A stretch of DNA of 64,000 nt from Linanthus parryae (lineage: Eukaryota; Streptophyta; Magnoliopsida; Ericales; Polemoniaceae), in assembly GCA_023055425.1 (NCBI GenBank), contig JALGPY010000010.1, positions 50,962,165 through 51,026,164 of the forward strand, written 5' to 3'. A program made the translations under genes and the position numbers. The notes under the pieces are model-generated. The model saw only the letters and a program-made list of their open reading frames with translations, was not told the DNA's origin and did no database searches. Below, piece after piece: positions 12,281-24,185 of this stretch. Within the stretch, counting starts at the first letter, position 1. Each line of letters opens with the position of its first letter.

Positions 12281-14175
12281 CGTTAAGGTTTGTAAATTGC
12301 ACATTTTAGTAGGTTATTGTACCCCTCTTAAATTGCTTTTAAGTGTAATTTATTCATTATATCCCTATTTCTAGAGTTATGCTTGTCTTTGTAGTTTTTG
12401 TTGATTTTATCTTATTTTGTAAGCAAAGACGTGCTTTAGAACGCAAGAGGTTAGTTGGGGAGAGCTTAAATGATGAATTGCAATGCTTTGGAGGGGCCAA
12501 GAGACATGAAGAAGGTATTTGGAGCGCTTTATTAGAGGATTATTGCAGATTTGAGGGGCCAAGATTGAAGACAAACCAATTTAGAAGGCTAAAGTCACAT
12601 TCAATGGCAAAAAGAGAAGGTTCTAACGGAATTTGGGGTGTAGTTGGAGTTTTCCAAACCTTATAATGGGCGGCTATGAATAGTTTTTAACATCTAGGTG
12701 GAGCTTGTGCATATATACCATGCGCGGGGTTAGTCTCACAGCACTTAAAAAGTGGCAGGGGTAATTTTAAAAGCTCGCAGAAAATTATAGGGCTATTATG
12801 CAAATTTAGTCGAACAACTTAGCACCAGACGGTCATCTCTCCATGCTTTCGACACACCAATACCCAATCTCCATTGCCTACGACCGAAGCTCCAAGCCAG
12901 CCCTCAAAACTCAATCAAACCTTCTCCCCATTCCAAGGTCGATCTCCCTCTTCCCTCAATTCGGCCCAAGACGCGAAGAATAGAAAAGCCCTTAAACCTT
13001 GGCTTCATAACAAGCGTCAGAAAATCAACGATGTAGAGGATTTGTGATCAATTCAAAGCAAGAGATGATTCCTTGGGGGCTATGAAACAAATAACTAGCA
13101 TCTATATAAACTGAAGTTGAAGAAATTGGAGGGGCTCTCCCACCTCAATTTTAGAGGGAGGCTCTGCCTCTCTCTCCTCTCCTTCAGTTATGCAACTTTT
13201 TTGGTCTGATCTTGTTGATTCCGAGCTCAATCTTGAGCTATTTCGGAGCCAAGAACAACCATAGAGGGAGAGAGGGTAGTTGTTCACCTATTTCAGTCCA
13301 TTTCTGCTCAAATTGGGATCTGTTTTGATTTTTTTTCTCAGGTGTGTTTGCTGTGTTCTGCTGTGTTCTTGCTGCAGGAATAGCAGCAACAGATCATTTC
13401 TCTCTAATGGTTCAGAGTAGTTTTGAATCAATTTATAGTGTTTGAGCTTCATTTTTTAGTAGGAACTTGTGTTTTTTGGGTGAAAATTGAAGAGTATCTT
13501 GTGAATCTAGAGCCTGGGTTTGAATATAATGAAATCATCTTTGAAGATTCTTGGCATCTCTTGTGTTGCACTATCAAACCTGAGTAGCTAAACTTGTTTG
13601 TTGTATTAGTTGTTGATCTTAGTTGGTTCATGATACTTGAATGCACTTTTGCTTTGTCTTTTGATGTTTGAGTTATTGAATTCATGACTTCTAAGAGTTG
13701 AAGTAGGAATCTCTATTGTGGCTTGATTGTGTATGTTGATTTCAAGTGAAATAGGCATACTCAATGCTTGAGGCAACATTGATTCGGATTTCTCCATTTG
13801 AACTCATGAATTGAACTCTTGAGCAAATGTTTTGGTAGTTGGATTCAAGTCACATTAACCACTAGAGGATACAATTGATCCGACTCTTCTCTTATCAATT
13901 TTCCAAACTCTTTAGCAATCTCTTTTTAATTGCCTAGTTGTTTACTTAGTTTATTTAAATTTTTTCACACAAATCCTTGCTCTACCAAGCTTACTTGGTA
14001 GATTTGAAACTTGGCTAGCGTAAAAATCCTTTGAAAAATTTAATTTCATTGCACTAGTCATATTTAGTTTAGCTTGTTTCTTCATAATCAAGTGTGAGAT
14101 CTCTCTTTCCCAATCCTTGTGGATTGGACCCCGGACTTACCCGGGTACTACTTAGAATGATAATCATGTACTTGG
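12281..14175 (+). repeat. LTR of gypsy element H, right end truncated
   Basis: It starts at the G tract and ends in ATCCTTGTGGATTGGACCCCGGACTTACCCGGGTAC-like sequence (14105-14152), a familiar Athila/Tat U5 tail; the final bases and primer site are missing because copia element B begins at about 14191. Its interior has no coding domain. Length, about 1.9 kb, fits the lineage. Confidence 0.6.
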
Positions 14176-14190
14176 TATTTCGTCGAACAC

Positions 14191-15051
14191 TTATGAGCCT
14201 GGGAGAATTGAACTTCTTCCTTGGACTTCATGTGCAACATATTAATAAAGGAATCTTTCTGCATAAAAAACAAGTATATTAAGGGCTTGATCAACAGTTA
14301 CAATATGTCTGAGTCCAAAGTTAAAAAGACTCCTATGAGTTCTAAACTATCCGTAAATAAGGACCAAGCTGGTAAGAGTGTAAATCAGAAAGAGTATAGA
14401 GGTATGATTGGATCTTTGCTATATCTCACTTCTAGTAGACTAGACATTATGTTTAGTGTATGTATGTGTGTAAGATTTCAATCTGATCCCAAAGAATCAC
14501 ATTTAAATGTTGTTAAGAGAATATTCAGATACCATACCTCAATGGTACCAAAGACTTAGGGATTTGGTATCCAAAACAGTCTAACTTGTCTCTTTGTGGA
14601 CATTCAGATGCTGACTTTGCAGGATATAAATTTGACAAAAAATGCACTTCAGGGTGTTGCCGATTCCTTGGTTCATCCCTAATCAGCTGGCATTAAAACA
14701 AATAAAACTTTGTGGCATTATCAACAGTTGATGCTGAATATATAGCAGCTGGAGCATGCTGTTCACAAGTGCTGTGGATTGCTAAAAAATGAGGGATCTT
14801 GGATTTGACTTCAAATGTGACAACACCAGTGTTAATTCAATTACAAAGAATCATGTTCAGCATTCCAGAACCAAACACATAGATGTTAGACATCATTTTA
14901 TCAGAGATAATTCTGAGAAAGGTGATATTATCCTTGAATTTGTTCAACTTACATGCAACTGAAAGATATATTCACTATACCATTTACAAAAGAAAGATTT
15001 ACAGTTCTAATATTAGAGCAGGGTATGCTTAATAAGGAAGCATTGGTTTAG
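14191..15051 (+). pseudogene. pol: Copia RT C-terminus and RNase H, element B
   Basis: The plus strand encodes the end of a copia reverse transcriptase (GELNFFLGLHVQHINKGIF, ESKVKKTPMSSKLSVNKD, YRGMIGSLLYLTSSRLDIMF, VCMCVRFQSDPKESHLNVV), then an RNase H region around 14580-14960 with SADAEY-like TVDAEYIAAGACCSQ and a final MLNKEALV stop at 15051. A stop after the motif HKKQVY and several frameshifts break it. All of gag, protease, integrase and the RT catalytic core are missing, so the element is 5'-truncated against the gypsy H LTR. It is close to the matching parts of A and C. Confidence 0.85.
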
Positions 15052-15548
15052 GAAGAGTATCAGGTAAGTTTTCGGTATACTATTATGTGCTTCAAAGTTC
15101 TGAACTGATTTTCAAAGCCTTGAAAATGGTTTCAAAGCCTTGATATTACTTGTTTCAGCAACATAGATTTTCAAGGCCTTGAAATTCTTTCCAAAGCCTT
15201 GAAAATAAGTCGTTATGCTATGTAGTCAAAAATTGGATCTTCCGATATTCGGTGCTATCTCAGTAGATAATTTATCAAAATTGTAATTACTTTTGAAACC
15301 TATTTTCTTTAAAATCAATATTATTTTATTTCCTTTCCCACGTCACACACACACAAATTTAAATTTCATTCCAACTATAAAGATCTTAAAGATATTTGGA
15401 AACATTTTTGTTTCCTTATCTAACTCAAACTCTCTAGTATTTATCTTCTTCTGTCTCTCTCTCTCTCTATTATCCGTATCAATCCTGCCTATCTATTCTC
15501 TACCCTCAAACCCTAATGAGCACAAGAAGAGAATCCCAAATAATCAAG
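15052..15548 (+). other. Spacer between pol and accessory ORF, element B
   Basis: Noncoding. It holds at least four palindrome variants of the CAAGGCCTTG type between about 15108 and 15212, two in close pairs, and then a CT-rich tract (15455-15480) just before the accessory ORF. Element C has the same arrangement. Confidence 0.55.
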
Positions 15549-17035
15549 ATGGTTGGAGGTTCAAAGGTGGTTTCAGAAAACAAGAGGAAGATTGCAGAAG
15601 ATGTGATTCAAAATATCAGTTGATTCTAGTTCCAGAACTCCAACTGAAGAAAAGGTACATTTTCCTCAACCGAAGAAAAGAAAGAAAGATATGACACCAG
15701 CTTCTAGCAAGAAGAAGAATCCAGATCAATCTTCTCCCGAGAAACAACCAAAATAACAAGTTGCTAGTCCAAAGAATCTGGAGTGTGTTAAGAGGCTGAA
15801 GAAAAGCTCTCTTTGGAAAGTTTTGAACCCTCCTGAAGTTGCATACCCTTGGCTTACTAGGATTTTCTATCTGAACATGATGCAACTCAAAAAAATTGTA
15901 AATCTGGTGATTCAATCAAAAGTTTCTGAAATTACAATGGTGTTTGATCATTCATAGTTTTCCTATGTCTTAGGATTCCCCAAAAGGTAAAGAACAAAAA
16001 ACTATTCCAATAAGGTTGAATCTTTCAAATTGGCTAGGGAAGAATTTTTTGACCTATTGTCTCTACCTCCTCTAAACAGTTAACACACTCTGTGCTAACT
16101 GTTGAAGCCAAAGTTTTGTTCACAATCTTGATGAGGTGTGGAGTGCCTAGGTAGAATTCAAAAGAGCTGCTGACTGACAGGGTATTATATATGACGTATT
16201 TGATTATGCATTGATATGAGATTGATCTTCCAACAATTTTGATGGAACTCATGCTCTACTCCCAGACCAAAGAAATAAAGCACCCTCTTTCTTCACCTTG
16301 ACCTTCCTATTGACAGAGAAGAAACAATTACCAATGGTTTTGGTATGCTTGATGAGAAAGCATTTGAGAGAATTGGTGTTGTGAAAACCAGTGATGGGAT
16401 ATGGAAGTTATACTATGATCTTTTTGAGAAGGATTTGCAATCCAAGATGTTTCCTAAACCCAAGGCTTTTACCCCTCCTTCAAACCTATCCTCTCAACCT
16501 CAAGACCTTTCCATCGTTGTTGAAGAACTTGAAATTCTTGAGAAGGATATGGATGAGCTGAAGGAAAATCATCATGAGTTTGGCACTGAATTCAATAAAG
16601 TAACGTATATGGTTGAAAGCATCTTCAAGAGCATCGTTGTAATTCATGTGGAAGAAGAGGTGTCTCAGGCTGCAGAAGGACCAAAGAGAGATGCTGGAGG
16701 ATCAACCAAAGATCTGTTCTGTGAGCATACAACTTAGGATGAGGCTACAGGGGTGGTGGACAAAGGAAAACAAGTTTTTCAGGAACAGGGTGATGAAGAA
16801 CAGGAATAAGCCGATGCTGACAGTCCAGACTCTGGGATGTTGATCAATGATCTCAAGAAGAAGAAAAAGAAAACTGTCGTTCCAGAGGTAGTGACTGAAG
16901 CACAACTGTTTGAAGCAACTAGTGGTGCTAATGGTCATGCACATCAAGAAGAAGAACAACAAGATGACGAGGATATTGAAGAAGATAGTAGAAGAAGATG
17001 ATGAGCACAAGGGAGATGGATACCAAACCCCTTAA
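15549..17035 (+). pseudogene. Accessory ORF between pol and 3' LTR, element B
   Basis: Homologue of the accessory ORF of elements A and C. It begins MVGGSKVVSENKRKIAED at 15549 and is soon broken by stops. Recognisable later blocks are LKKSSLWKVLNPPEVAYPW (15800-15850), LNMMQLKKIVNLVIQSKV, the well-kept frame 16345-16737 with FGMLDEKAFERIGVVKTS and a predicted coiled coil (VEELEILEKDMDELKE), then an acidic tail ending KGDGYQTP and a stop at 17035, which parallels the GYGDPTP end in element A. No membrane anchor is seen. Function unknown; the conserved place, C-terminal coiled coil and acidic tail suggest a structural or regulatory protein of the element. Confidence 0.6.
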
Positions 17036-17423
17036 TTCTTGCCTCTTCCTTCTTTTCTTTTTCCAGGCCTTGAATTTCCCTTCAAAATCTAGAAAATTCT
17101 ATCCTTTCAAAAAATTTTTACTCAGTTTTCCAAAGATTGATCCAACATTTTCTCATTATTTTTTTGATGAAAGTAAAAAAGGGGGAGAAATTTAGGTGTT
17201 TATTTTGTTTTTCTTATAGTACTTTGTAACAGGCTTAGAGATCTGGTTTGGATCAATAGGGTTTGCAAGACATTGCTACTGTTTTGTTGCTAATAAGTTG
17301 GATTACTTGGATATCTTGTGTTACAATTTATTATCATGGATTCTGCTATGCTCTAGTGAATATTTTTTGCAGAGATTCAGTCACAACAAAGTTTTTGTTC
17401 TATTCTTTCATCAAGGAGGAGAT
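17036..17423 (+). other. 3' untranslated part of element B with two purine tracts
   Basis: AAAAAAGGGGGAGAAATTT lies at about 17175-17193 and TCATCAAGGAGGAGAT at 17408-17423, directly before the LTR start. The layout (accessory ORF, first tract, about 230 bp, second tract, LTR) equals that of A and C. Confidence 0.6.
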
Positions 17424-17995
17424 CGTAAGTTCATCCTGTTTCAAAGGCTGGAAACAGCTTGTCTGTTTCAAGGCCTTGAAACTACTTTCAAGGACTTGAC
17501 CAAGCACTGCATAATAAAGCATGAACTTAGGTGGAGCTTTTGATTTCATTCTAACTCCTGATATCCTATCATTGATTGTATGTGACTTGTTGATGAAAGA
17601 CAAATCATTCTACTACTTTGAACTATGATTAATATATTTGTTTGAGTATGTTTTGCAGGAATATACAGTTTCCTATTTTGCAGGAATTAGTTTTTGAACT
17701 GGAATGTTGCAGAAAAGGAAACTGAGTTGTGATTTTATTCTGTTTTGCCTCAAAGCTGATATGGACCTTTCAAACTTACTTCTAAACAGAGTCAAGACAG
17801 TATCCTTGAAGATAATGAGCAACTAGCCGTCGAAGGAAGCTTTTAGAAGAGTCATGATCGGAAGCTATTTTTTCAGGAAAGTTTGCTGAAAAGATTCTGA
17901 AGATCTTCAATTCAAACAGGCTGCTTAAAAGATGAAATTACTGGAGAATTAATAGACACAACAGGATCTATATTCTAGAAGGGGGTTGAATAGAG
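17424..17995 (+). repeat. Partial 3' LTR of copia element B
   Basis: It starts CGTAAGTTCATC, matching the TGTAAGTTCATC start of element A's LTR with a changed first base, and has palindrome copies near 17440 and 17470. It is much shorter than A's LTR (1247 bp). Its last 45 bases, with TTCTAGAAGGGGGTTGAATA, match the LTR end motif only in reverse orientation, so the right end is rearranged. Confidence 0.55.
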
Positions 17996-18002
17996 TATGG
18001 CA

Positions 18003-18955
18003 ACCGCCACATCGAAGTGCGCAAGCCCACTCACGTACCCTCGAAACCCCTCAAAGATATCAATTAACACGCATGCGATCATGTAGAACTCACAAGTACT
18101 ATGCAGTAAAGCTCTCACTCATTGAACCTCCTCAACTACGACTCCCTCGTGACGCAGCAAGTGGTAATTATAAACGATTTGTGATGAAGGCCAAGAATCT
18201 TCACCCTAGGTCAAGAGGCTAGAAAATAATCCAAGGTTCAAATTGGGTTTTCTACTGGGCCTCCAAGGTGAGATCTAAGAAGCAGTGAGTGCTCTAATAA
18301 GCATTCTCGCAGAGTTGTTCTATGTGGCACTACGAGGCGGGCTGGTGGCTACCTAATACGTACACATGAACGTTCGGCTTATTTAGCTCACACCTAGATC
18401 AAATCTTGTAAGAAAAAATGGAACACACTTTCTATTTGAAAATCAAGTAAGTGTATAAAAATTAGCATGTATTCCCGTAAAGAAAGTCTCTCTATACGTA
18501 CTAGGGGGAACTCACATCGTCATTCTCGGTCGCAAGTCACACCATATGCCTAAAGTGTCACACTCCTCGATTTTACCCAATTTGAAGCTTCTTTTAATTG
18601 CCATTTCTCAACTTTTTATTTATTTATTTATTTTTTTATTTTTCTAATGTTTTGTTTTTCGAATTTCTTTTTTTAGAATAAGTCCTAATTCTCCATGCAA
18701 AGGCCGACTCGACTAAGGATTCAATTAGGGTAGGGGACTCAATAATTTATAAAAAAATATGCAAGCACAATGAGAAATAAAGAAAAAGAAAAGAACGACA
18801 TAACCAAAAATCTAGCTAAATGTGTCTCGCTATGCAAGACTCGACTAGGCTACTAAAAGGTAAAATCCACCCCCACACTAGAATGCTTCGTTATCCCCAA
18901 AAACTATGAGATAAAATAAAGAGGGCTCAAAATTGAATACGAGGGCCGCCATATC
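18003..18955 (-). other. Far 3' untranslated region of gypsy F
   Basis: It has no gene. The part from 18003 resembles the 3' UTR of element D around 51560-52050 (shared phrase ACCGCCACA.CGAAGTG, then the 'CCTCA.ATCCC' context), so D and F belong to one lineage. A GTGTGGGGGTGG purine tract on the minus strand at about 18866-18880 follows the post-pol ORF. Confidence 0.5.
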
Positions 18956-19746
18956 TACTCGGCCTCCTCCGAGTCGTCTGAGTTGGTGCTCGACTCATAT
19001 CTCACATCCTCAGGTCTCGGACTCAGTGTCACACCGACTTCCTTACTTAGCGCATGTAACCACTGATCCTGCCAATCTAGCTTATCACCGAGTTGGTGTT
19101 GGTTGCGTCGCACATGCATGGATCTTGACTAGGCTTTCCTCTCAGCCTCATCTGCACGCTCCTCCGATGCCTGCCACCAAGCCTCAGCCTTTTTATGCCG
19201 AGCAATCAAAAGCTTTTGCATGGCCTTCGAAGTGGCATAGAGGCTAGCACTAGCTTGAAAAGAGGGACTCGATTGTACACTCACAACCGGGGCATTAAAC
19301 TTATCGACCTTCTTAGCCTCCTTTTTAGGTGGGTCCTGGCTGCTCTCAACTACGATATTGTTCTTCTCAGGGTCAGGTACATTGGTCCAGAATCTCGGCG
19401 ATTCAGGTTCACGGTCTTTGTCAAAACACCATAGCTTCACACTGTCCTTAGTAGCCAAGTGCTGCAACAAATAACCAAACCCTGCTACCCCATGGTTGAG
19501 GTCCTGAAGCCTCGCTCTTTAGCTCTTATAAACGCGATTCAAGAAATTGAACCGCTGACCCTGAAACCAGCACATAGCCATGACGGACCACTCAAACAAG
19601 ACATTGTTCTATTCTGACACACCCTAGACCCAGGCCTCCACTACTTCCAATAACCAACGGGCCTGACGAAGTAAGCGGTTTGCTGCAACCGTCCAATTTC
19701 TTACGTCCTGACTCGCATGGGTGTCCCATAGCTATCCCGTCACATC
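18956..19746 (-). pseudogene. Post-pol ORF of gypsy F, C-terminal part
   Basis: Minus-strand frame with, in order, WDTHASQDVRNW, ANRLLRQARWLLEVVEAW, RFNFLNRVYKS, LQHLATKDSVKLW, then a Lys-rich linker (DPPKKEAKKVDKF), an Ala/Glu-rich probable helix (AEAWWQASEERADEAERKA), DKLDWQDQWLHALSKEVG and an acidic end NSDDSEEAE with a stop at 18956. Four internal stops are visible. It continues the N-terminal part at 24382-24898 across the CACTA insertion. ORFs of this sort after pol occur in Athila-like elements and are commonly filed as 'putative plant transposon protein' (Transposase_32); I assign that from pattern only. No transmembrane segment is apparent. Confidence 0.5.
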
Positions 19747-20345
19747 ACTTGAGATTGATATCTGAAAGGAAAGTAGAACACAACTGCTTCTATGGTATAA
19801 TTAATAGTAGTAATTATCTGTTTGAAATTTGCTCATCTTTTGAGAGTAGAAACCATATGACATTGTATAATTGTGTAATTGAAAGTTACTAGTACAGTGG
19901 GTGGAAGTTTATAATATAATTTGAGATATCTGCACATTGATTGGAGAAGGTCAATTATCCTTTTCTTTCAATAATATTTGGGGAACATGGAAATGGATTT
20001 CAGAACTTGAAACACCCTGATCTTGGTGTATGGAGCTCTAATGCTAAATCATATTTTGCCTAACAAGGTCCCTGTTCACGATGCTGTTTCAGGAAGTTCA
20101 TTGCTTGGTGGTATCAGTTTGCATTGTCCTTAAGTATGATTTAACTAAGTCCGCAATCAGTAGAAAAGTTTCATGATTAGTCAAACTGCTACATAGTTGG
20201 ATTCAAAGAGTATGTCCCAATTCAAGTACCTCCTCCGCAGTCCCTAGCGGTTTCAAACCCTGAAGTTAGTTTTGTTAAATAGCATTTCAATTCTGAGTTT
20301 GGGTTCACCAAGTTCATGATTCTGTTAAAAGTTTGAATCTGGTAG

Positions 20346-20667
20346 TCGGAGGACGAATCGAAGGATGAGGAGGAAACACCCACGATTGTTGAACCCATCA
20401 AGAAGCGACCTTCTGAATCAGCTGCAAAAACACAAGTCTCTGCCAAGAAAGAAAAACTAGAGACATTACAAGAAGGGTAGCAATCATGTAGCAACTCCTC
20501 ACCCTTCAAAGCAAGGAGGAAAAACTCCTGCTACTGGCAACCAGCCCAAGGGCAAGGAACAAAGTCCTAAATCTGCGGGGAAATTAACGTATGGTTCTTG
20601 CAGCAAGACATTCAACTCGGCACCTGCTTTGCAGTCTCATTCCAAGGCCAAACATGCTGCTAAGTAG
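20346..20667 (+). pseudogene. Captured 3' part of an HD2-type histone deacetylase gene
   Basis: HD2 (HDT) proteins are plant-specific nucleolar histone deacetylases ending in an acidic stretch, a Lys-rich linker and one C2H2 zinc finger. All three are here in order: SEDESKDEEETPTIVEPIKK, then RPSESAAKTQVSAKKEKLE, then, after a one-base frameshift near 20469, HVATPHPSKQGGKTPAT, KEQSPKSAGKL and the finger CSKTFNSAPALQSHSKAKH with a stop at 20667. The catalytic N-terminal third is absent. The first zinc cysteine is replaced by Tyr (TAT). It lies inside the CACTA element, so it is best explained as gene capture by that transposon. Homology is strong by motif order; the copy is dead as an HD2 gene. 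Confidence 0.75.
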
Positions 20668-22669
20668 AGAGACAAGGGGATCAATCACTACTTATATTAA
20701 TTTTAATTTGGAGGGTTAGAGGATCAATGAAAAGGATGAATGGGACTTTACTGTATGAGAAGAGACTGGGTGTTATTATGTTGTCCTGATAAAGAAAGGG
20801 AATAAGCAATTTGGTGAAGCCTTTTCTTATTCCACTTATACCCTTAAATTCAAAAGAACAAACTACCTAGAGCAATAGGGCAGAAAAGACAATGCCCACT
20901 ATAGACATAGGAGAAGAACTTATTGAAAAGATGACGTTAGGAGAAGATCAAGATACGAAAAACACCAACTGCAAGGTTTCCCATTTTACTCGTCTTCATG
21001 GTTACCCATTTTCAATGTTTTCATGGTTACCCTTACCCATTTTTAGTGCTTTTAATATTCTTATTAATACTAACTTGGCATCTCAAAATAACCTAGAGCT
21101 ATGAACTTGGCGTCTGTCGCGGAGCTAGGTATTGTGATTAAGTAATTTGGGATTGAAAAGTCATTATCACTGTCCATTTCAGGATGTTAGAAACAAAGGT
21201 AAGTCGTGGCAAAATCAAAGCTTTTCATATCACTAAAGTAGAGGAAAAAGCTAAGAAGTTGGAGAAATATTTGATTGCAAAAGAAAGAGGAAAGAATTGA
21301 TTTCTTAAGTGTACGGGAAACAACCAAGCTTAACTTGGAGGGCCTAAAAAAAGCAACAGAAAGATGTTGAAACTAGAGTGACTTAGAAAACATCACTGGC
21401 ATTTCAAGAGAGCTTCGGCATTTGAGTTATGAGGCAGAGCAATACAATAAATTAGGAGATGATGCAAAATCTTAAAAATTTAAGAGCAGCGTCTGAACCT
21501 GAGCAGATCAACCGCTGATACTAGGTCTTTTGGACCTAAGGTTCTCAAGTCCTCATTTGACATGGAATAATAAGTAGACCCTCAATCCCATTACTTAAAA
21601 GAGAGATAGAGTCCTAAAAAACCATCATTGGGATGTTAACTTCCATATGTCTCACAATGATCATAACTCCTTTTAACGTAGGAACCATTAATTCAAGTAG
21701 ATGATCTTATTACTCGGTTGGTACTGAACATGTAGAATTGAGAACTTCCGGGAAGAGAAGAAGCAGAAGCGACAAAAATCTAAGTAATGAACCAAATTGT
21801 CTCACCCGGTCAGAATTCATGTATGAAGGTTCATTCAACCAATACATGATAGTTCCAAACTAGCACAAATACTAAGGCCTAATCAATTTCTTTGTCAATC
21901 TTGTGAGAACATACAAAAACAGCCCATAAGAATCCAACCCAAACTACAACGTATGAACACTACAATACCTCAACATTTTCTTATTCCCCTTCAAATATAT
22001 TAGTAAGAGGACAAAATAAATCCACGCAAATGCTGCAACTGAGATAGTTGAGCATTGGGAAAGAACACGGGACCATCACCGCTTAAGCATAGAGCAAGAA
22101 CAAATAGAGCAGGCAGCCACACCAACACTGCAGGGTTCCTTAAAAATCAACAAAATAATGCAAGAAGACATAGGACTAGTGAGTGATGAAGATAGCTCTT
22201 TCTATATCCTCTGGGCACAGCAACCAAAACTACATTTCTGAACTCTCTTAGCGGTGTTCAATATATTCCAATCCTATCACTTTTGACAGACCCCATACGC
22301 ATAAATAGACCAAATATCATTTCATGGGGGAAAACAAATTTTATTCATCATCCATTCCACAGCCAAACAGTGCAGCTAAAAAATACAGTGTCCCAGTACA
22401 TACTGGGTAATAGGATCCTCTGCTTGAATTAATGGTTCCCACATATAAAGGAGTTCTGATCATGTGTTTGGTAATGTAAAATTGGGCTCAAAACAGGAAT
22501 GGAGGAGAAGACTATTCAACTAGGATTACAATGCAACTTATATGAATTTTAAGCTAAGAAATCTAACACAATGTGCATAAACAATTTATAATTTCTTGAC
22601 CGAGATAAGAATCAAAACGATAAGAAACAGGAAAAGGGACAATTCCGTAAATTAAAGTAAACAAGTTTC
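20668..22669. other. CACTA interior, no recognised gene
   Basis: AT-rich, with many short blocked frames. A stretch near 21180-21480 has purine-rich, Lys/Glu-coding fragments but no family I can name. Nothing resembling a CACTA transposase or TnpD-like domain was seen. Confidence 0.4.
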
Positions 22670-22906
22670 ATGGTATTACCACCACTGTCAGCTGATACGA
22701 GCCCATTTGAACTTTATGATGGAGGAGGAACTGCAGTTCTTGATGATGGAGGACCACTCTTCCCATCATCCTCTCAGGAATACCAATATACCATCCTGGA
22801 GAACAAGATGAAAGTGCTGGCTATTAATTGCAACATCAAGTCGGTTAAACAGGAAGACAATTCTTATGCAGATCTGCTGGCAAGAGCCAGGGACAAGCTT
22901 TATTGA
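22670..22906 (+). CDS. Small hypothetical frame inside the CACTA element
   Basis: A 78-codon open frame starting MVLPPLSADTSPFELYDGGG and ending LLARARDKLY. I do not recognise it. Codon use is less AT-skewed than its surroundings and the DGG repeats near residues 17-28 followed by a mixed hydrophilic segment look like real protein, so it may be another captured host exon or 3' end, like the HD2 fragment upstream in the same orientation. It may equally be chance. No promoter or splice site was identified with confidence. Confidence 0.2.
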   Translation: MVLPPLSADTSPFELYDGGGTAVLDDGGPLFPSSSQEYQYTILENKMKVLAINCNIKSVKQEDNSYADLLARARDKLY

Positions 22907-24185
22907 GCTCAAGAACCCTCCTAAGTTGAAAATGTGGATTCAAGATGAAAGCTGATGATATCCACAATGAAACTACTGCCTAGAGTTGTTCACGAGGGTC
23001 TCTGTTTCCAACCAAGAATTCTATTTATTTTAGCTGTTTTTATTCTTGTATTATGTTAAACCTTGTTCTATAGTGTGTTTTTCTTTCTTTATATATCATA
23101 CAAAATCTACTTTCTTGCCCCTGAACCAACTGGTTAAAGATTTACAAAAAGCACTTGTCACTCCTGATAGTAACCCGAAAATAAAAAACTGAAAACAGAT
23201 TGTGGTATCGACCTTCATCCAAGGCTGAAATGTTCTAATCAGATCAATCAATGTAACACAAATATAGCAATAACTTTAATAGAGAAAAAAGGGTAGAAAC
23301 ATATATAGATTCAAGTCATAAGATGAACGTAACCAATTTTGATTTTGCTAGGTCGTTCTTCCATCTCATCACCAATAGTATTCAAGTCAAAAGACGTAAA
23401 ATCCTAACAAACATAGTTACAGAAAAAACGATTATAGAAAAGAAGCAGGGAACACACCTGATATTTACTTGTTTAAACTTAACTTCAACAGACTGCCATG
23501 ATAAACAAGAGAAGCTACACACAAAAGTACCAACAAAATTTTATATTAGTATATAGCTATAATAGAAGATCTCACTAAACTGTAGATCTTTACAGTGGGA
23601 AAAATACCAAAAACGATCACATACCCTCAATTGTTGAACCGATGAATGCATAGAGACTTGATTCCGAATAGCCACAAAGGATTGTGATACCTTCGGCTGG
23701 TCGTTTGAATCCAACATCGACCAGGTGAAGAAACGCCGGCTGTTGGAGAAAAAGCCTCCTGGATACAACGACGGACAACCACTACTGTCTCGAGATCCGT
23801 AACGAAGTTCTGCTAGGAATACAGGAGATCTATATCATATGTCCAGGAACTGACTTCCTTGAGGCCATCATAGGTGGAGTTTCACTCGAACTCAAACTTC
23901 GATTTTTTGTGTCTATCGCCAGGGTAGTGGGAGAGGTGGGTATTGGAATTAGGGGAGAGTAGGGGTTTTTTAGGAAGAGAGGCGGGTTTTTTTTATTAGG
24001 GGTAAGTTTTAGACTGAAAATTATATATAAAGTTAATTAATTAGTTTGAAATAGATAATACATTTTTATTCTCAAAAAATGAAAGAAATAGATAATACAT
24101 TTTGTTACCAGGACTATAAAAATAAACTAATGAATTGGAGATTAGTTTTAGTTACCTTATCGTTGTAGCTATAAACAAGAAATAT
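22907..24185. other. CACTA interior, GC-richer patch near 23630-23960
   Basis: No assigned gene. The patch at 23630-23960 is richer in G and C than its surroundings and may be the 5' end of a further captured gene on the minus strand, but no protein motif supports this. Confidence 0.3.
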
